From Cornus controversa (Eukaryota; Streptophyta; Magnoliopsida; Cornales; Cornaceae), in the NCBI GenBank assembly GCA_026545225.1, contig CM048849.1:6536041-6600040 (forward strand): a stretch of DNA of 64,000 bases, read 5' to 3'. Under the pieces are notes generated by a model. That model was given only the letters and a program-made list of their open reading frames with translations, had not been told where the DNA came from and ran no database searches. This document shows, one piece after another, positions 1 to 10,982 of this stretch (the stretch's first letter is position 1; each line of letters begins with the position of its first letter). A program made the translations under genes and the position numbers.

Positions 1-839
1 ATGATATTATATCATTGGGGGATGATTTATATGTTTTATAAATGATCCAAAGTGGTTTGGTTGAGTTTTGAGTTCAAATGGATCTTGTATAGGTGTTTTG
101 GAACTGCTGGGAAGTGAATTTCGATCAATCGAAATGTCCATTTCGATTGATCGAAATGGTTGCGAAATCTGAGTGTTTTTGAGGTCCAGAATGGAATAAT
201 TTCGATCAATCGAAGTCCCCATCTCGATTGATCGAAATAATGCAGGTCCAAGGTACCGAGAGACTGTTTTTTTTCGATTGATGGGGTCAAAATCTCGATT
301 AATCGAGATGAATCTCGATTGATCTAGATTACTATTCACAGCTTGTTCCAAAACTTCATTTCGACGGAATTTCTTTGTTTTAGATTGGAATTGAGTGTGG
401 TTTTTTTTGAACTTGAGTATTTTTGGATTCTCTATCCAATGGTGTAAGGCTCAGTTTCAGATTCCAAACAGAAAAGGTTTTGAGGCTCGAAAGTGAGTGA
501 TTCTCAAAGGAGTGGTCAAGTAAATTGCCACTAAGGTGTATGATTTGATCTAGGGCCCATGGAAATTGGTTGAGGTAGTGTTGTGTGAATTTGTATGCAA
601 AAATTATGTTAAGATTCCACTGTAAATGAGTGTAATGAGGGTTCACTAAATTTAAATGGACAGTTAACCTCCGGTCTTCCGAGAGTGGGGAAATCGGGGC
701 GTTATGGCATGGTATCAAGGATAGATACTATCATATGAGTATGCTTTTGATAGTTCATGGGGTTGAGTGATCGGGTTCACACTCGGGATTCGAGGTCGGT
801 CCGGGGAAGTCTTGGCGGTCCGGATTCCGGGGCGTGACA
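1..839 (+). repeat. 3' part of the 5' LTR of element A
   Basis: Base 1 corresponds to base 7060 of the right LTR, and the segment ends in GGGGCGTGACA directly before a primer-binding site, as the right LTR does at 7878. It holds the palindromic array near 116-332 and a 20-base insertion near 295 that is absent from the right copy. Confidence 0.93.
116..332. repeat. Palindromic TCGATCAATCGA-type array in element A LTR
   Basis: About eight units read TTTCGATCAATCGAAA, TTTCGATTGATCGAAA or CTCGATTAATCGAG, spaced 15-50 bases apart. Each is an inverted repeat with arms TYTCGAT / ATCGARA around two central bases. The same array sits at 7176-7376 in the other LTR. Confidence 0.85.
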
Positions 840-842
840 GCA

Positions 843-854
843 TGGTATCAGAGC
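843..854 (+). other. Primer-binding site, initiator tRNA-Met type
   Basis: TGGTATCAGAGC starts three bases after the LTR end. This is the usual complement of the 3' end of plant initiator tRNA-Met used by Tekay and many other plant LTR elements. It marks where minus-strand DNA synthesis would begin. Confidence 0.9.
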
Positions 855-943
855 TCTAGGTCAGAATACCTAGGGACGACGGGTGGTGTTCAGATAACAT
901 TTGGAATTATGAGGGTTAGATCAAGTCTCTGATACCAACAGCA

Positions 944-955
944 TGGTATCAGAGC
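944..955 (+). other. Second primer-binding-site copy in element A leader
   Basis: TGGTATCAGAGC recurs 101 bases after the first copy. Both are followed by a similar context ending GAATACCTAGGGACGACG, so a leader segment of about 100 bases has been duplicated in tandem. Only the first copy abuts the LTR. Confidence 0.75.
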
Positions 956-1333
956 CTAACCGGGTTTGAATACCTAGGGACGACGAAAAAAGGGCTAAAC
1001 TACATTTTGAAGCTTGAAAGGGGTTTGATGATTTGAACATGAGGTTCGAAAACCCAAAGATGAATGGTGAGGTCCATTCATGTTTTGGATTGGAACTTTG
1101 TATTGACATAGGGCTTGTCAAAGCCATAGACTTGATTACCTTGGACAAAGAGTCAGAATTTGAATGTGTGTTTATTTGAGGTCAAGGGTTTTGACTTGAG
1201 GTTTTGTATTGGAAATATAACTTTTGCAATGACATATGAAATATGATTTGATGCTTACATGTTTAGAATGAGCATACAGTTTTAGTTAATTTGGCTTGGG
1301 ATTTAAGTGTCTTCTTTTTGTCTATATAGCAAG

Positions 1334-2299
1334 ATGCCACCACGAAGAGTTCGTGAAAGGGCAAATACAGTCTTTATGAGTGGAGAGCAAGTTGTGCATG
1401 ATATGGTTGCGACCATACGGCGAATTGCTAGGGAAACACAAAAGGAGACTCAGGCTTGACCTGGGGCCGCTCCTAATAGGATGATGTTGACATTGGGGCA
1501 CGTTAGGAAGCATAATCCGCCTTCGTACACAGGAGGGTCTGACCCTATGGTGGCTGAGAATTGGATTGATGAGATGGTTGAACTCCTTATCGTACTTGAG
1601 GTAGAGGAGAACTTAAAGGTGAAAGTGGCCACCCATTACCTTAAGGGTGAGGCCAAACGTTGGTGGAAGTCTATTGGGAACCGCCATAACATTGAGGTGA
1701 TGGATTGGAATACATTTGAAACATCATTCTTCGAGAAGTATTTTCTAGTAACAGTGAAGGATAGCTTGAGGTGAGAGTTCTATAATTTACTTCAAGGGGA
1801 TATGACTGTTATGGAGTACGAGACCAGATTTACCTCTTTGGCTCGATTTGTGAAAGAGATGATTCCAACGGAAGAGCTGAAGGTCAAACAGTTCATAAGA
1901 GGTCTTCGACCCTATTTGCGAGATAAAGTTGGAATTCTGGGATTGACAAGCTATACTAGAGTGGTGGAAAGAGCACTAATAGCAGAAGAGCTTGATAATG
2001 ACAATCATCGGGTACATGATGAGAAAAGGTGCGATTCTTCTAAGAGTCAGCCAAAGAAGAAACAGAAAAGTGGTCCTTATCGATCTGAAGGATCAATGGG
2101 ACAGCGGATGACATATTTAGTGCCTACGACTTCCATGTCTATACAGTCGGTCGGGTCAAGGAGAGTGTGTCATCATTGTCAGCAGCCAGGTCACTATAGG
2201 TCTGAGTGCCCCAGCATACATTTGGCACCAGCAGATGGACAGATTTGTTATCTCTGTCATCAGACTGGTCACTTGAAAGTGAATTGTCCTCAAGGATAG
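1334..2299 (+). pseudogene. gag: gag pseudogene of element A (capsid plus two zinc knuckles)
   Basis: One reading frame from the ATG of MPPRRVRERA runs to a TAG at 2297. It is interrupted by a TGA near 1457 and another at 1772, so it is broken in three but never leaves frame. The capsid (retrotransposon gag) domain is recognisable by LKVKVATHYLKGEAKRWW and MEYETRFTSLARF, and aligns throughout with the gag of element G. Two CCHC zinc knuckles follow at the C-terminus, CHHCQQPGHYRSEC and CYLCHQTGHLKVNC, both with all four ligands. In G the first ligand of the second knuckle is lost, so A is better preserved there. The product would package element RNA. Transcription would come from the upstream LTR. 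The family assignment is firm; function is very unlikely because of the stops. Confidence 0.88.
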
Positions 2300-2584
2300 G
2301 GTGCAGGGGGTAGGACAGAGTCTCTTAACTGCACCGATCAATTTTTGGCAAGTCAACTTGACTCAGTTGCAATGCCGCCACCCCCACCAATGCAGTCTGC
2401 TCAGGTTTTGCGAGCAAGTATGAGGAACCTTCCTAGTGGTTTAGGACAGCAGTCCAGGTATCAAAGGACTCGTCCACAGTGATTGAGGTATATCCGTGAT
2501 CTCTAACTTATGAGTTATAATGATGATTTATGCAAGTATATTAAGTTGCATATCATGAGTATGTGTTAGTATACGAAGGAAACT

Positions 2585-2680
2585 GGGTCGTGCTTTTACG
2601 ATTGCTTAAGCAGAGGATGTTCCAGGACTGTGTGTGGTCGTAGGTATTTTTCCTAGTTGTAGCCCGATGGCTAGAATATT
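2585..2680 (+). pseudogene. Remnant of the protease N-terminus
   Basis: The translation GRAFTIA-stop-AEDVPG, then VVVGIFPSCSPMARIL, matches the start of the protease in G (GRAFTLVP, then [16 protein letters not shown]). Homology stops just before where the DSG active site should be, and the sequence beyond is unrelated non-coding DNA. This marks the point where pol was lost from element A. Confidence 0.7.
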
Positions 2681-3941
2681 GGGTTATTTAGATGCACCAT
2701 ATGTCATATCATGCATTGTATTTGTTTATTTGATTTAACATGTTATATGTTATGTGCTATGTGGAATATGCTATTCATGTGATTGAGCATTATATTTTAG
2801 TGTTTCATTATGTGTCACGTGGTTAGTAGTGACATGTAGACACTACTTAGAAGTCCCAAATTTTGAAAATTTTGGTAAACCTAGGTAGAGGTTAGAAAAT
2901 TGAGCGGATAATGACGTCGAAATAGACATGTGGTGATAAACTTTGAGATTGTTCGATTAGTAGGATGTAAGATCCTAGATTTGGAATTGGATTCCATTGG
3001 GTGATAGCCTATGAAACTGGGCTGAACTATGTGACTTGTTTAGGTAAGTGCACCTTTAAGTGCCTTATTTTAGTTGTGCGCTTGTTATGTTAAGTGCATG
3101 GGATTGATGTGGATTGTAACGATACATGGGACTTTGGATTATGCTTGAGATGCATTCCAGTCAGAAAATCATGGTTGATATTGATGGAATAACTTTGGGT
3201 ACTAATGATCTCAATTATAGGAAAGTATCAATGTGAGTGATTGATATGATTAGTCGAGGATATTAACTTAGACTAAAGGTAGAGATAGACCAAATAGGTC
3301 TTGAGGTAAAGACTATGGACTCTAGGGAGCGAGTGCTCCGGAGGATGTGAAAGTGAACCGTACATGGGGTTCGGTTATTAGGCGTGTTATTATCGCCTAG
3401 GAATTCTAGTTTTAGAGATTTGATGAGACATGCCAAAGATTTGAGCTTGAGTGAGCTAATGATAGTTGAGAAGTAGGAGTTATGTTAAACTCCAGTTGTG
3501 GGAGCTTAGGACTTTGAGAAAGTCCCTAAGCAGTGATTTCAAAAAAAAAAAAAATGGGGATTGAACCGTGATTATAAGTTTGAGGGATTTAAATGTGTGA
3601 GGGACAAGAAAGGCATGTAGTCGGGGTTGGACTAGCGGGAAGAAACGGCCTGGCCAGCCATTTCTCTTTGATTAGTACTTCTCTTACAATGTGTCAGGTC
3701 CAAGTGATTATGGGATTGATTCGATGAGTACCAGTAGATAAGGAAATGAAATTCGAATGTTGTGAGTATGGCAACTCTTACTCATAAATGAGTGTATGAT
3801 TGAGATTGTGATAACAAGAGTAGGTTAGTTTAAACTGCTCTTGAGGTTATGAGTTCCAGTACATGATAGAGTACTCGAGGGGACATGTGATATTCTTGGA
3901 AGACTACAGACTTTGGGATGATCATTGTGGTGCTGTCAGTG
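2681..3941 (+). other. Non-coding interior of element A
   Basis: No coding domain can be recognised in six frames. The strand is rich in G and T, with a run of 14 A at about 3541-3554. It occupies the place of reverse transcriptase, RNase H and integrase in full elements. Its origin is unknown. Confidence 0.6.
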
Positions 3942-4690
3942 AGACGTAGTTTTGTCTACTGACACATCAGTTGGAGGATCGGTCTCATATGGACGCAGTT
4001 TTGTCTATTGACCCATCCATTGTTGAGAATCCTGTCATTTAGGCGCAGTTTTGTCTATTGACAAGTGGGGGTGACTCTGGGCACAGTTTTGTCCATTGTC
4101 GCATATGAGTGGTGTCGTCATTTAGACGCAGTTTTGTCTATTGGCACATCAGTTGAGATTCTTGTCATTTAGGCGCAGTTTTGTCTATTGACAAGTGGTG
4201 GTGACTCTGGGCGCAGTTTTGTCCATTGTCACATATGAGTGGTGTCGTCATTTAGACGTAGTTTTGTCTATTGGTACATCAGTTGAGGATCGGAGTCGTA
4301 TGGACGCAGTTTTGTCTATCGACCCAATCATTGTCATTTAGACGCAGTTTTGTCTATTGACAAGTGGTGGTGACTCTGGGCACAGTTTTGTCCATTGTCA
4401 CAATTATGGTTGGTGTCGTCACTTAGACGCAGTTTTGTCTATTGACACATCAGTGGTGGGGGACGTAACTTTGTCTATTGGCCCATCTATTGTTGATTGG
4501 TTGTCGTCACTATGGATGCAGTTTTGTCTATGGACACAACCCTTGATATTGTGATCTTTGTTGAGGGGCAGTTTAGCCATTTGACACACCTGAGAGTGTG
4601 ATTGTTGCCATTGAGATGCAGCTTTATCTATTGACACACTTGCTGATGCGAGATTTTCATCATGAGAGACAGTTTAGTGTATGGATGTCT
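3942..4690 (+). repeat. Degenerate tandem array derived from a protease codon segment
   Basis: About 17 copies of a core GACGCAGTTTTGTCTATTGA lie 40-60 bases apart. Three-copy blocks recur with a period near 130 bases (cores at 4041, 4081, 4124, again at 4171, 4211, 4254, and at 4340, 4381, 4425). The core and its flanks read LDAVLSIDTSV. This matches the protease stretch [13 protein letters not shown] of element G at about 37,185-37,225 on the minus strand, including the preceding GTCATCACT bases. The array therefore looks like an amplified piece of pol. Copies decay toward the right end. Confidence 0.8.
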
Positions 4691-5430
4691 CATTGTGGGT
4701 GGTGTGACCCTGAGAGATTGAGTTTTGATTGTCGTATGTGATTTGATTAGTTTTGGGACATGACTGGATCATGGCGTGGACGATAGGGATTTTCACAGAT
4801 TTTTGTTATTTGTGAACCGTACCTTGTGGTACCAGTGAAATTGAAAGGATCCAAGGATTCATTATGAGACTTTGGGAGTAAAGATTTCATGAGTTTTGGA
4901 GAAAAGTGATCAAACTAGCCAAAGATTGAGTTATCAATCCTTAACAAACATTGGCCTCATATCATAGATGAAATGTGTAAGTTTGGATTGTGAACATGGT
5001 ATTGTCTGGTGTGAGAACTTTGAGAATTGTGATTCAAGGAGGGTGAATTACTAGAAAGGGATGCTTATGCATAGTTTCACTGATTGGAAAGTGGGTAGGT
5101 TGGAAAGTAAATTGGTAATAGTTTTGACCTTCCTAAACTTGGTTTGGGAGATAATTTATGGTTGTGTTAGTTACAGTAGATGATGGCACTACAGTTTTGG
5201 AGATATCTGGACATCATTTGAGATATGTGATATTTTGTCAAATTTGGAGCGAAGTAGTGTGATGTGATAAACAAGAACCTTGTTAGTTACGTAGTGGAAG
5301 CCGCGTGTTGGATACCAGCGAGTTATGACTATTTTCTGTGATAGAAGGAAGATAGGGAAGGTCACTTAAGGATTAGTGATAACACATTGCAATTTAGAGT
5401 ATGATGCTAATTTCGTGGACGAAATTCTTT
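4691..5430 (+). other. Non-coding 3' interior of element A
   Basis: No coding domain or tandem repeat is seen. Only the last 40 bases, containing TTTCGTGGACGAAATTC, resemble the segment between the chromodomain stop and the polypurine tract of full Tekay elements, so the authentic 3' end is preserved. Confidence 0.55.
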
Positions 5431-5444
5431 AAAGGTGGGGAGGT
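5431..5444 (+). other. Polypurine tract of element A
   Basis: AAAGGTGGGGAGGT lies directly before the TGTAGAGACC start of the right LTR. This is the expected site of plus-strand priming, and near-identical tracts precede the 3' LTRs of C, D/H, G and M. Confidence 0.88.
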
Positions 5445-5818
5445 TGTAGAGACCGGAACCAAAATTGACCGGTTTTTAAAATTTTTTATCATTTTTGCTA
5501 TAAATGCATTTCGAATGATGTTTTTGATGTTTTGAGAGTGGAAAACATGTTTGAAAACATGTTATGAGGTTTTTGAAAGTTTTCAAAAAATTTGGAGAAG
5601 TTTGACTTTTTGGTCAAACAGGAGCCCGGGATGCGATCCACGTGGGCCCAGAAATGTGAAAAATTTCTGAAAAATAATTATTTTTGATTTTGAGTGTAAC
5701 GAAATGTTTAATGAGTTAAGGAAGCAATTTCGAGGTCGTAGGAGTTTTCGAAATCAAAAAAGGAGCCCGGGAAGGTACGTTAAATGACTTGGGGGCATTT
5801 TGGTCTTTTGGCACCCCA

Positions 5819-5854
5819 GATATTATAAATATCTAGGGCTGAGATATCTCAGCC
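5819..5854 (+). promoter_or_regulatory. LTR core promoter with TATA in an inverted repeat
   Basis: GATATTATAAATATC places the TATA motif between perfect GATATT/AATATC arms. It is followed at once by GGCTGAGATATCTCAGCC, a perfect 18-base palindrome, and then by a CT-rich stretch typical of plant pyrimidine-patch promoters. The TATA inverted repeat recurs in H and M. Confidence 0.65.
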
Positions 5855-7175
5855 ATTTCTTACGGTTCTCTCTCTCTCTAAATCTCTCCCACTTCATCCC
5901 TCCACCTTCTCTCTACATTTCGGGTGCATTCGGCTTGGATTCGTGATTCGCCGAAGAAGGAAAGTGTGTAGGGGACGGCTAGGGCTTCGGTTTGAACCGA
6001 ACAAACTCGTGTTTCAGCAAGGTGGAACCTGCTGGAAATTTTGATAAGTGCTTGGAAGGTCTTCAATCTTGAGGTAGGGGTGTTTCTTCTCTTCTAGTTG
6101 TCGATTCTAGGGTTTTGGGTGGTTAGGAGAGGTTTTCGGTTGAGTTTGTATGTGAGAGAGATGGGCAAGGGGCTGAATTTTTATATTTCCTCTTCCCTTG
6201 TGATTATGCATGCTAGGTTATTTTATAGCAATTGTGTGCATTGTTAAAGCATGATCAAAATATGCTTGGTTGTGGTTTGTAGGCAAATGAGAGTGATATG
6301 CATGCCTTATGACATATATGTGACCATGTGTTGTTTTGAATGTTAGAATGCATGCTAGGCTTGTTATAGCAATGATATGCATTGAAAAGCATGATACATG
6401 AATTAGTGCATTCATACTTGAATTGTATGTTGTCGTGTGCATGAAAGCATTCTACATGCCATGTAGTGAGGGACATGTAGGTCGGTGTCGGGTCGGCACC
6501 TAGGAGGGGAGGGGCATCTCTACTAAGCCGCAGTGTTGCTCACCCCGCTCCCCCAAACATTTTTTTTCAGGTAAGAAGCCGAGAATGGATGAAAAGAGCT
6601 TGCTTCCTTACTTGGAGCATTTTGGTGCATTTTGGGGATCTTTTGAGATATATGTATGGACTATGTTTTTGGCTATCCATGCCGGCATGTGGCATGTGGA
6701 TTATGTTGATTTATAGTTACATTCACGGTATATGTAACTTGTATATTCATTTGAATCCTTATGTGTATGGTTTCATGGGTTTTATATGAATTTGGAGCTT
6801 AAATGGATGAATGTATCCTTTTTATCTTTTATATCTTGAACTCTTGGATATGAAGGGTTTGAAGAGTGGATTTATATTGGAATCACGGTTGTAGCATTTC
6901 GATGTGTGAGTTAGGTTGTATGTATGAGTTGATGAATATGATCCTTGGAAAAATGAGGATGGTTTATGCACTTGAATTTTATGTGTATTGAGAATTTAGG
7001 ATGAGTTTTCTATGATTATACAAGATTTGAGATTCAAATGTGTAGGTTGATGTGTGAGTATGATATTATATCATTGGGGGATGATTTATATGTTTTATAA
7101 ATGATCCAAAGTGGTTTGGTTGAGTTTTGAGTTCAAATGGATCTTGTATAGGTGTTTTGGAACTGCTGGGAAGTG

Positions 7176-7376
7176 AATTTCGATCAATCGAAATGTCCAT
7201 TTCGATTGATCGAAATGGTTGCGAAATCTGAGTGTTTTTGAGGTCCAGAATGGGGTAATTTCGATCAATCGAAGTCCCCATCTCGATTGATCGAAATAAT
7301 GCAGGTCCAAGGTACCGAGAGACTGTTTTTTTTCGATTGATGGGGTCAAAATCTCGATTGATCGAGATTACTATTC
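7176..7376. repeat. Palindromic array in 3' LTR of element A
   Basis: Partner of the array at 116-332, one unit shorter. Units are TTTCGATCAATCGAAA, TTTCGATTGATCGAAA and CTCGATTGATCGAG. Confidence 0.85.
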
Positions 7377-7878
7377 ACAGCTTGTTCCAAAACTTCATTT
7401 CGACGTAATTTCTTCGTTTTAGATCGGAATTGAGTGTGATTTTTTTTTAACTTGAGTATTTTTGGATTCTATATCCAATGGTGTAAGCCTTAGTTTTAGA
7501 TTCCAAACAGAAAAGGTTTTGAGGCTCGAAAGTGAGTGATTCTCAAAGGAGTGGCCAAGTAAATTGCCACTAAGATGTATGATTTGATCTAGGGCCCATG
7601 GGAATTGGTTGAGGTAGTGTTGTGTGAATTTGTATGCAACAATTAAGTTAAGGTTCTGCTGTAAATGAGTGTAATGAGGGTTCACTAAATTTAAATGGAC
7701 AGTTAACCTCCGGTCTTCCGAGAGTGGGGAAATCGGGGCGTTATGGCATGGTATCAAGGATAGATACTATCATATGAGTGTGCTTTTGATAGTTCATGGG
7801 GTTGAGTGACCGGGTTCACACTCGGGATTCGAGGTCGGTCCGGGGAAGTCTCGGCGGTCCGGATTCCGGGGCGTGACA

Positions 7879-9993
7879 GATGCTTCCCCAAATCTTGTCG
7901 AAAGATCCTCTTGAGGCATGTTTGAGTCAATTCAATTTTGAGGGCTTTGACATTGAGCAATCCATAGAAGATGTAAATTAAATGCTCAATGCCAATGTCA
8001 TTAATGACTTTCCCATGTGGAAGATACTAATTGAGCCTCTCCCTGCTCTTTCAAGTACTCCTCCAATTCCCTCTATTGTGTCTCCCCCATAACTTGAACT
8101 TAAGACTTTACCGTCTACTCTCAAATATATTTTTATTGGCCCAAATGACACTCTACCGATCATCATAGCTTCAAATCTAACTCATGACCAAGAATGTTCA
8201 CTCATAATGGTTTTAAAAGAACATAAGGGAACCATAGGATGGACCGTTGTTGACTTAAAAGGCATTGACCATTCCATTTGTATGCACTGCATATATTTGG
8301 AAGAGGATGCAAAGACCTCATGTGAGGCACAACATAGGTTAAACCCAAATATGAAAGAGGTTGTAATGAAAGAATTTATTAAGCTATTAGATGCTGATAT
8401 TATATACCCCATCTCGGATAGCAAGTGGGTAAGCCCCACTCAAGTGGTACCAAAGAAATCCAGTATCACCGTGCTTCCAAACGAGCAAGGAGAATTAGTT
8501 ACTCAGTGCACCACCACATAATGGCGAGTATGTATTGACTATAGGAAAGTCAACTCCTCTACTAGGAAGGATCATTTTCCACTCCCATTTATTGATCAAA
8601 TCCTAGAATGGCTTGCGGGACAAAGTTTCTACTACTTTTTAAATGGATATTCAGGATATAATCAAGTGGCAGTAGACCCACAAGACCAAGAAAAGACCAC
8701 TTTTGCATGTCCATTCGTAACATTCCCTTACAGACGCATGCCCTTTGTGTTATGCAATGCACTGGCAACTTTTCAATGGTGTATGATGTCTATCTTCTTA
8801 GACATGGTGGAGAAACGCCTTGAAGTGTTCATGGATGACTTTTAAGTCTTTCGACCTTCTTTTGATTTGTGCCTTCAGAATCTTACTCTTGTACTAAAGC
8901 GTTGTAAGAACACGAACCTCATTCTCAGCGGGGAAAAGAACCATTTTATGGTTCAAGAGGGAATTGTACTTGGGCATATTGTGTCCAAATGAGGTATCGA
9001 GGTTGATAGAGCCAAAGTATAACTCATTTCTAAACTTCCTCCACCTTCTTCGGTGAGGGGTATTCGTTCCTTCCTTGGCCATGCGAGTGTTTATCGCCAT
9101 TTTATCAAGGATTTTAGCAAGATATCTCAGCCCTTGTGCCAACTTCTTGAGAATGATACTCCTTTTTGCTTTGATGAAGCGTGCCTTAAATCTTTTAAAT
9201 TGCTCCGCACACTTTTATCAATTGCTCCAATCCTACTCCCTCCAAATTGGGCTATCCTGTTTGAAGTCATGTGTGATGCATTCGATTTTGCTATGGGTGC
9301 GGTCTTAGGGCAACGTGTAGACAAGTTGCCACATGTAATTTATTATGCAAGTAAATCCCTTTCTGAAGCCCAATTGAATTATACGACTACTGGAAAGGAG
9401 TTGCTTGCAGTTGTCTACGCCTTGGACAAATTTAGATCCTATCTCTTAGGGTCCAAGGTTATTGTCTTTTCAGATCATGCCGCTTTTTGGCATTTATTGG
9501 CAAAGTGGGACACTAAACCCTGATTGATTAGATGGATACTCCTATTACAGGAGTTTAATTTTGAGACTCGAGATAAAAAGGGTACAGAGAATGTGGTCAC
9601 CGACCATTTATTTAGGATCTTTGTGGAGTGCCAAAATGATCAAATTCCAGTTAATGAGTCTTTCCCGGATGAGCAACTATTTGTAGTCACTCATGAGAAA
9701 CTTCTTCGGTATGCTGACATAGTAAATTTTCTAGCTACCGAAAAGCTTCTACCCTCTTGGTCCAAACAAGAAAAGGATTGTTTCTATTCCCAAGTGCGTT
9801 CATACTTTTGGGACGATCCCCATCTATTTAAGTATTGTCCCGACAAATCACCAACCGGCGCATGCCAGAGAGTGAGAGTCTTAGTATTCTTACTTTCGGT
9901 CACACATTGGAATGCGGAGGTCATTTCAGTGCTAGAAAATCTGCTTCCAAAATCCTTCAATGCAATTTTTTTTGGCCCACCATGCATCGGGAT
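7879..9993 (+). pseudogene. pol: Athila-type pol pseudogene, segment 1 (RT, RNase H, integrase N-terminus)
   Basis: The Athila signature LKEHKGTIGWTVVDLKGI is followed by SICMHCIYLEEDAK at about 8210-8330. Reverse transcriptase follows with WRVCIDYRKVN, FLNGYSGYNQ and the catalytic box FMDDF near 8830, where a TAA directly follows the box. RNase H is read at 9053-9523 (SFLGHASVYRHFIKDFSKI, YYASKSLSEAQLNYTTT, VFSDHAAFWHLLAKW). The integrase zinc-binding region begins after 9524. At least five stops or frameshifts break it. The segment is cut at 9993 by a solo LTR and resumes at 12,590. The protease and gag of this copy are not in the window. The Athila assignment is firm and the copy is certainly dead. 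Confidence 0.87.
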
Positions 9994-10474
9994 TGTCACA
10001 CCCCGTATTTTGAGACCAAAAACCCGAGGTGTGACATGGAGGGTTTATAGTTTAAGAAGAAAATTAAGGTTAAACTTGTGTACAATTTCTAGAAACACAT
10101 TTTTCATTTGAAGGTTCATTTAGAGAAAATTTCGGCAATATATCCACATAATTTTTTGAACTTATGAACACAGTAAGAACCTGTATAAAATCTTGAGATT
10201 TCAAAATCAACATATCAAAAATAATGCATTCAACTTCATAATAAAAGTCACTCCATTTATAAAATTTACATGCCCAAAATCGGTCAAACCAAAAGATTTA
10301 AGTTGTATAATACAAGGATTACAAATTTCACACACTATCACCAAGAGCCTCACAACCTTCATATTTATATTACAAAATTGTGCAAGTCAAGCTCCTATTA
10401 AAAGTAACAAAAAGTACACAAAAGTGCTCCTACATCTACCATTTAAATCAGGTCATCATGCATGTAGGAAACGT

Positions 10475-10536
10475 CATAATCCAAGCACATAGATTAGCTT
10501 TCTAGCATAATCCAAGCACATAGATTAGCTTTCTAG
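10475..10536. repeat. Perfect 31-bp tandem duplication
   Basis: Two identical head-to-tail copies of a 31-base unit beginning CATAATCCAAGCACATAG, inside the solo LTR. Confidence 0.95.
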
Positions 10537-10842
10537 CTTCCACCTTGAGACAAATCTGGGCGGGGAAAAGAATAGGGGTGAGCCAACATAGCCCAGTAGA
10601 GAATCAACACTATCCTAAACCTATAACAATTTAATATGCAAGACATGCTGTACAAATAATGAATAATGAACACTTATAATAATAACGTTTTACAACTTAA
10701 ATAAAAATATAAACAACAAGTACAAATAAGAAGTTATGAGTTTAAAAGATACTCCCTATCTATTCAACAAACCTGTAGGACCCTTACCAGAATCCTTTCA
10801 ATTCCACCATTCTCCAACATTTTTATTTAACCTAAAAAAAAC

Positions 10843-10982
10843 CTTTTAGGGACCCTTTAACCTTGGGACCGTGCCCCTCGTGTAAGTAAATTTCATTTCC
10901 TTTTAGGGACCCTTTAACCCTAGGACTGTGCCCCTCGCTTGAACCTTTTGGGGACCCTTTAACCTCGGGACTATGCCCCCCG
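10843..10982. repeat. Three-copy minisatellite in the solo LTR
   Basis: Three imperfect copies of about 38 bases contain GGGACCCTTTAACC and then GTGCCCCTCG, at about 10,843, 10,900 and 10,943, separated by variable spacers. Confidence 0.8.

Larger units (their letters stand above)
1..7878 (+). mobile_element. Element A: gag-only, non-autonomous Tekay-like Ty3/gypsy retrotransposon, left end outside window
   Basis: The order is LTR, initiator-Met primer site, gag, long non-coding interior with a tandem array, polypurine tract, LTR. The two LTRs align over about 820 bases with roughly 25 differences counted by eye plus a 20-base indel, about 3%, so this copy is clearly older than element G. 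Only gag and a short protease remnant can be read; no reverse transcriptase, RNase H or integrase motif is visible in any frame between 2700 and 5430. Movement would therefore need enzymes supplied by a full relative such as G (inference). The right end abuts Athila pol sequence. The left TSD is outside the window, so the insertion cannot be confirmed from duplications. Confidence 0.8.
5445..7878 (+). repeat. 3' LTR of element A (2434 bp)
   Basis: It starts TGTAGAGACCGG after the polypurine tract and ends GGGGCGTGACA. Its parts in order are a TATA region at 5819, a CT-rich leader to about 5930, AT-rich DNA with many GCATG motifs, a GCCGCAGTGTTGCTCACCCC module near 6530, the palindromic array at 7176-7376 and the CTCCGGTCTTCCGAGAG module near 7705. 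The same order, with substitutions, is seen in the LTRs of C, G, H and M. Confidence 0.93.

Noticed and set aside
3541..3554. Poly(A) tail of a SINE or retrogene
   Set aside because: A run of 14 A with no upstream Pol III boxes, gene homology or target duplication.
3942..4690. CRISPR-like regular repeats
   Set aside because: Repeat spacing of 40-60 bases is superficially similar, but repeats are degenerate, spacers are themselves repeated with a 130-base period, the unit matches retrotransposon protease and the DNA is from a plant.
6589..6789. Small hydrophobic frame in the 3' LTR of A
   Set aside because: It lies inside an LTR, is not conserved in C, G or H at the matching place, and has no known domain.
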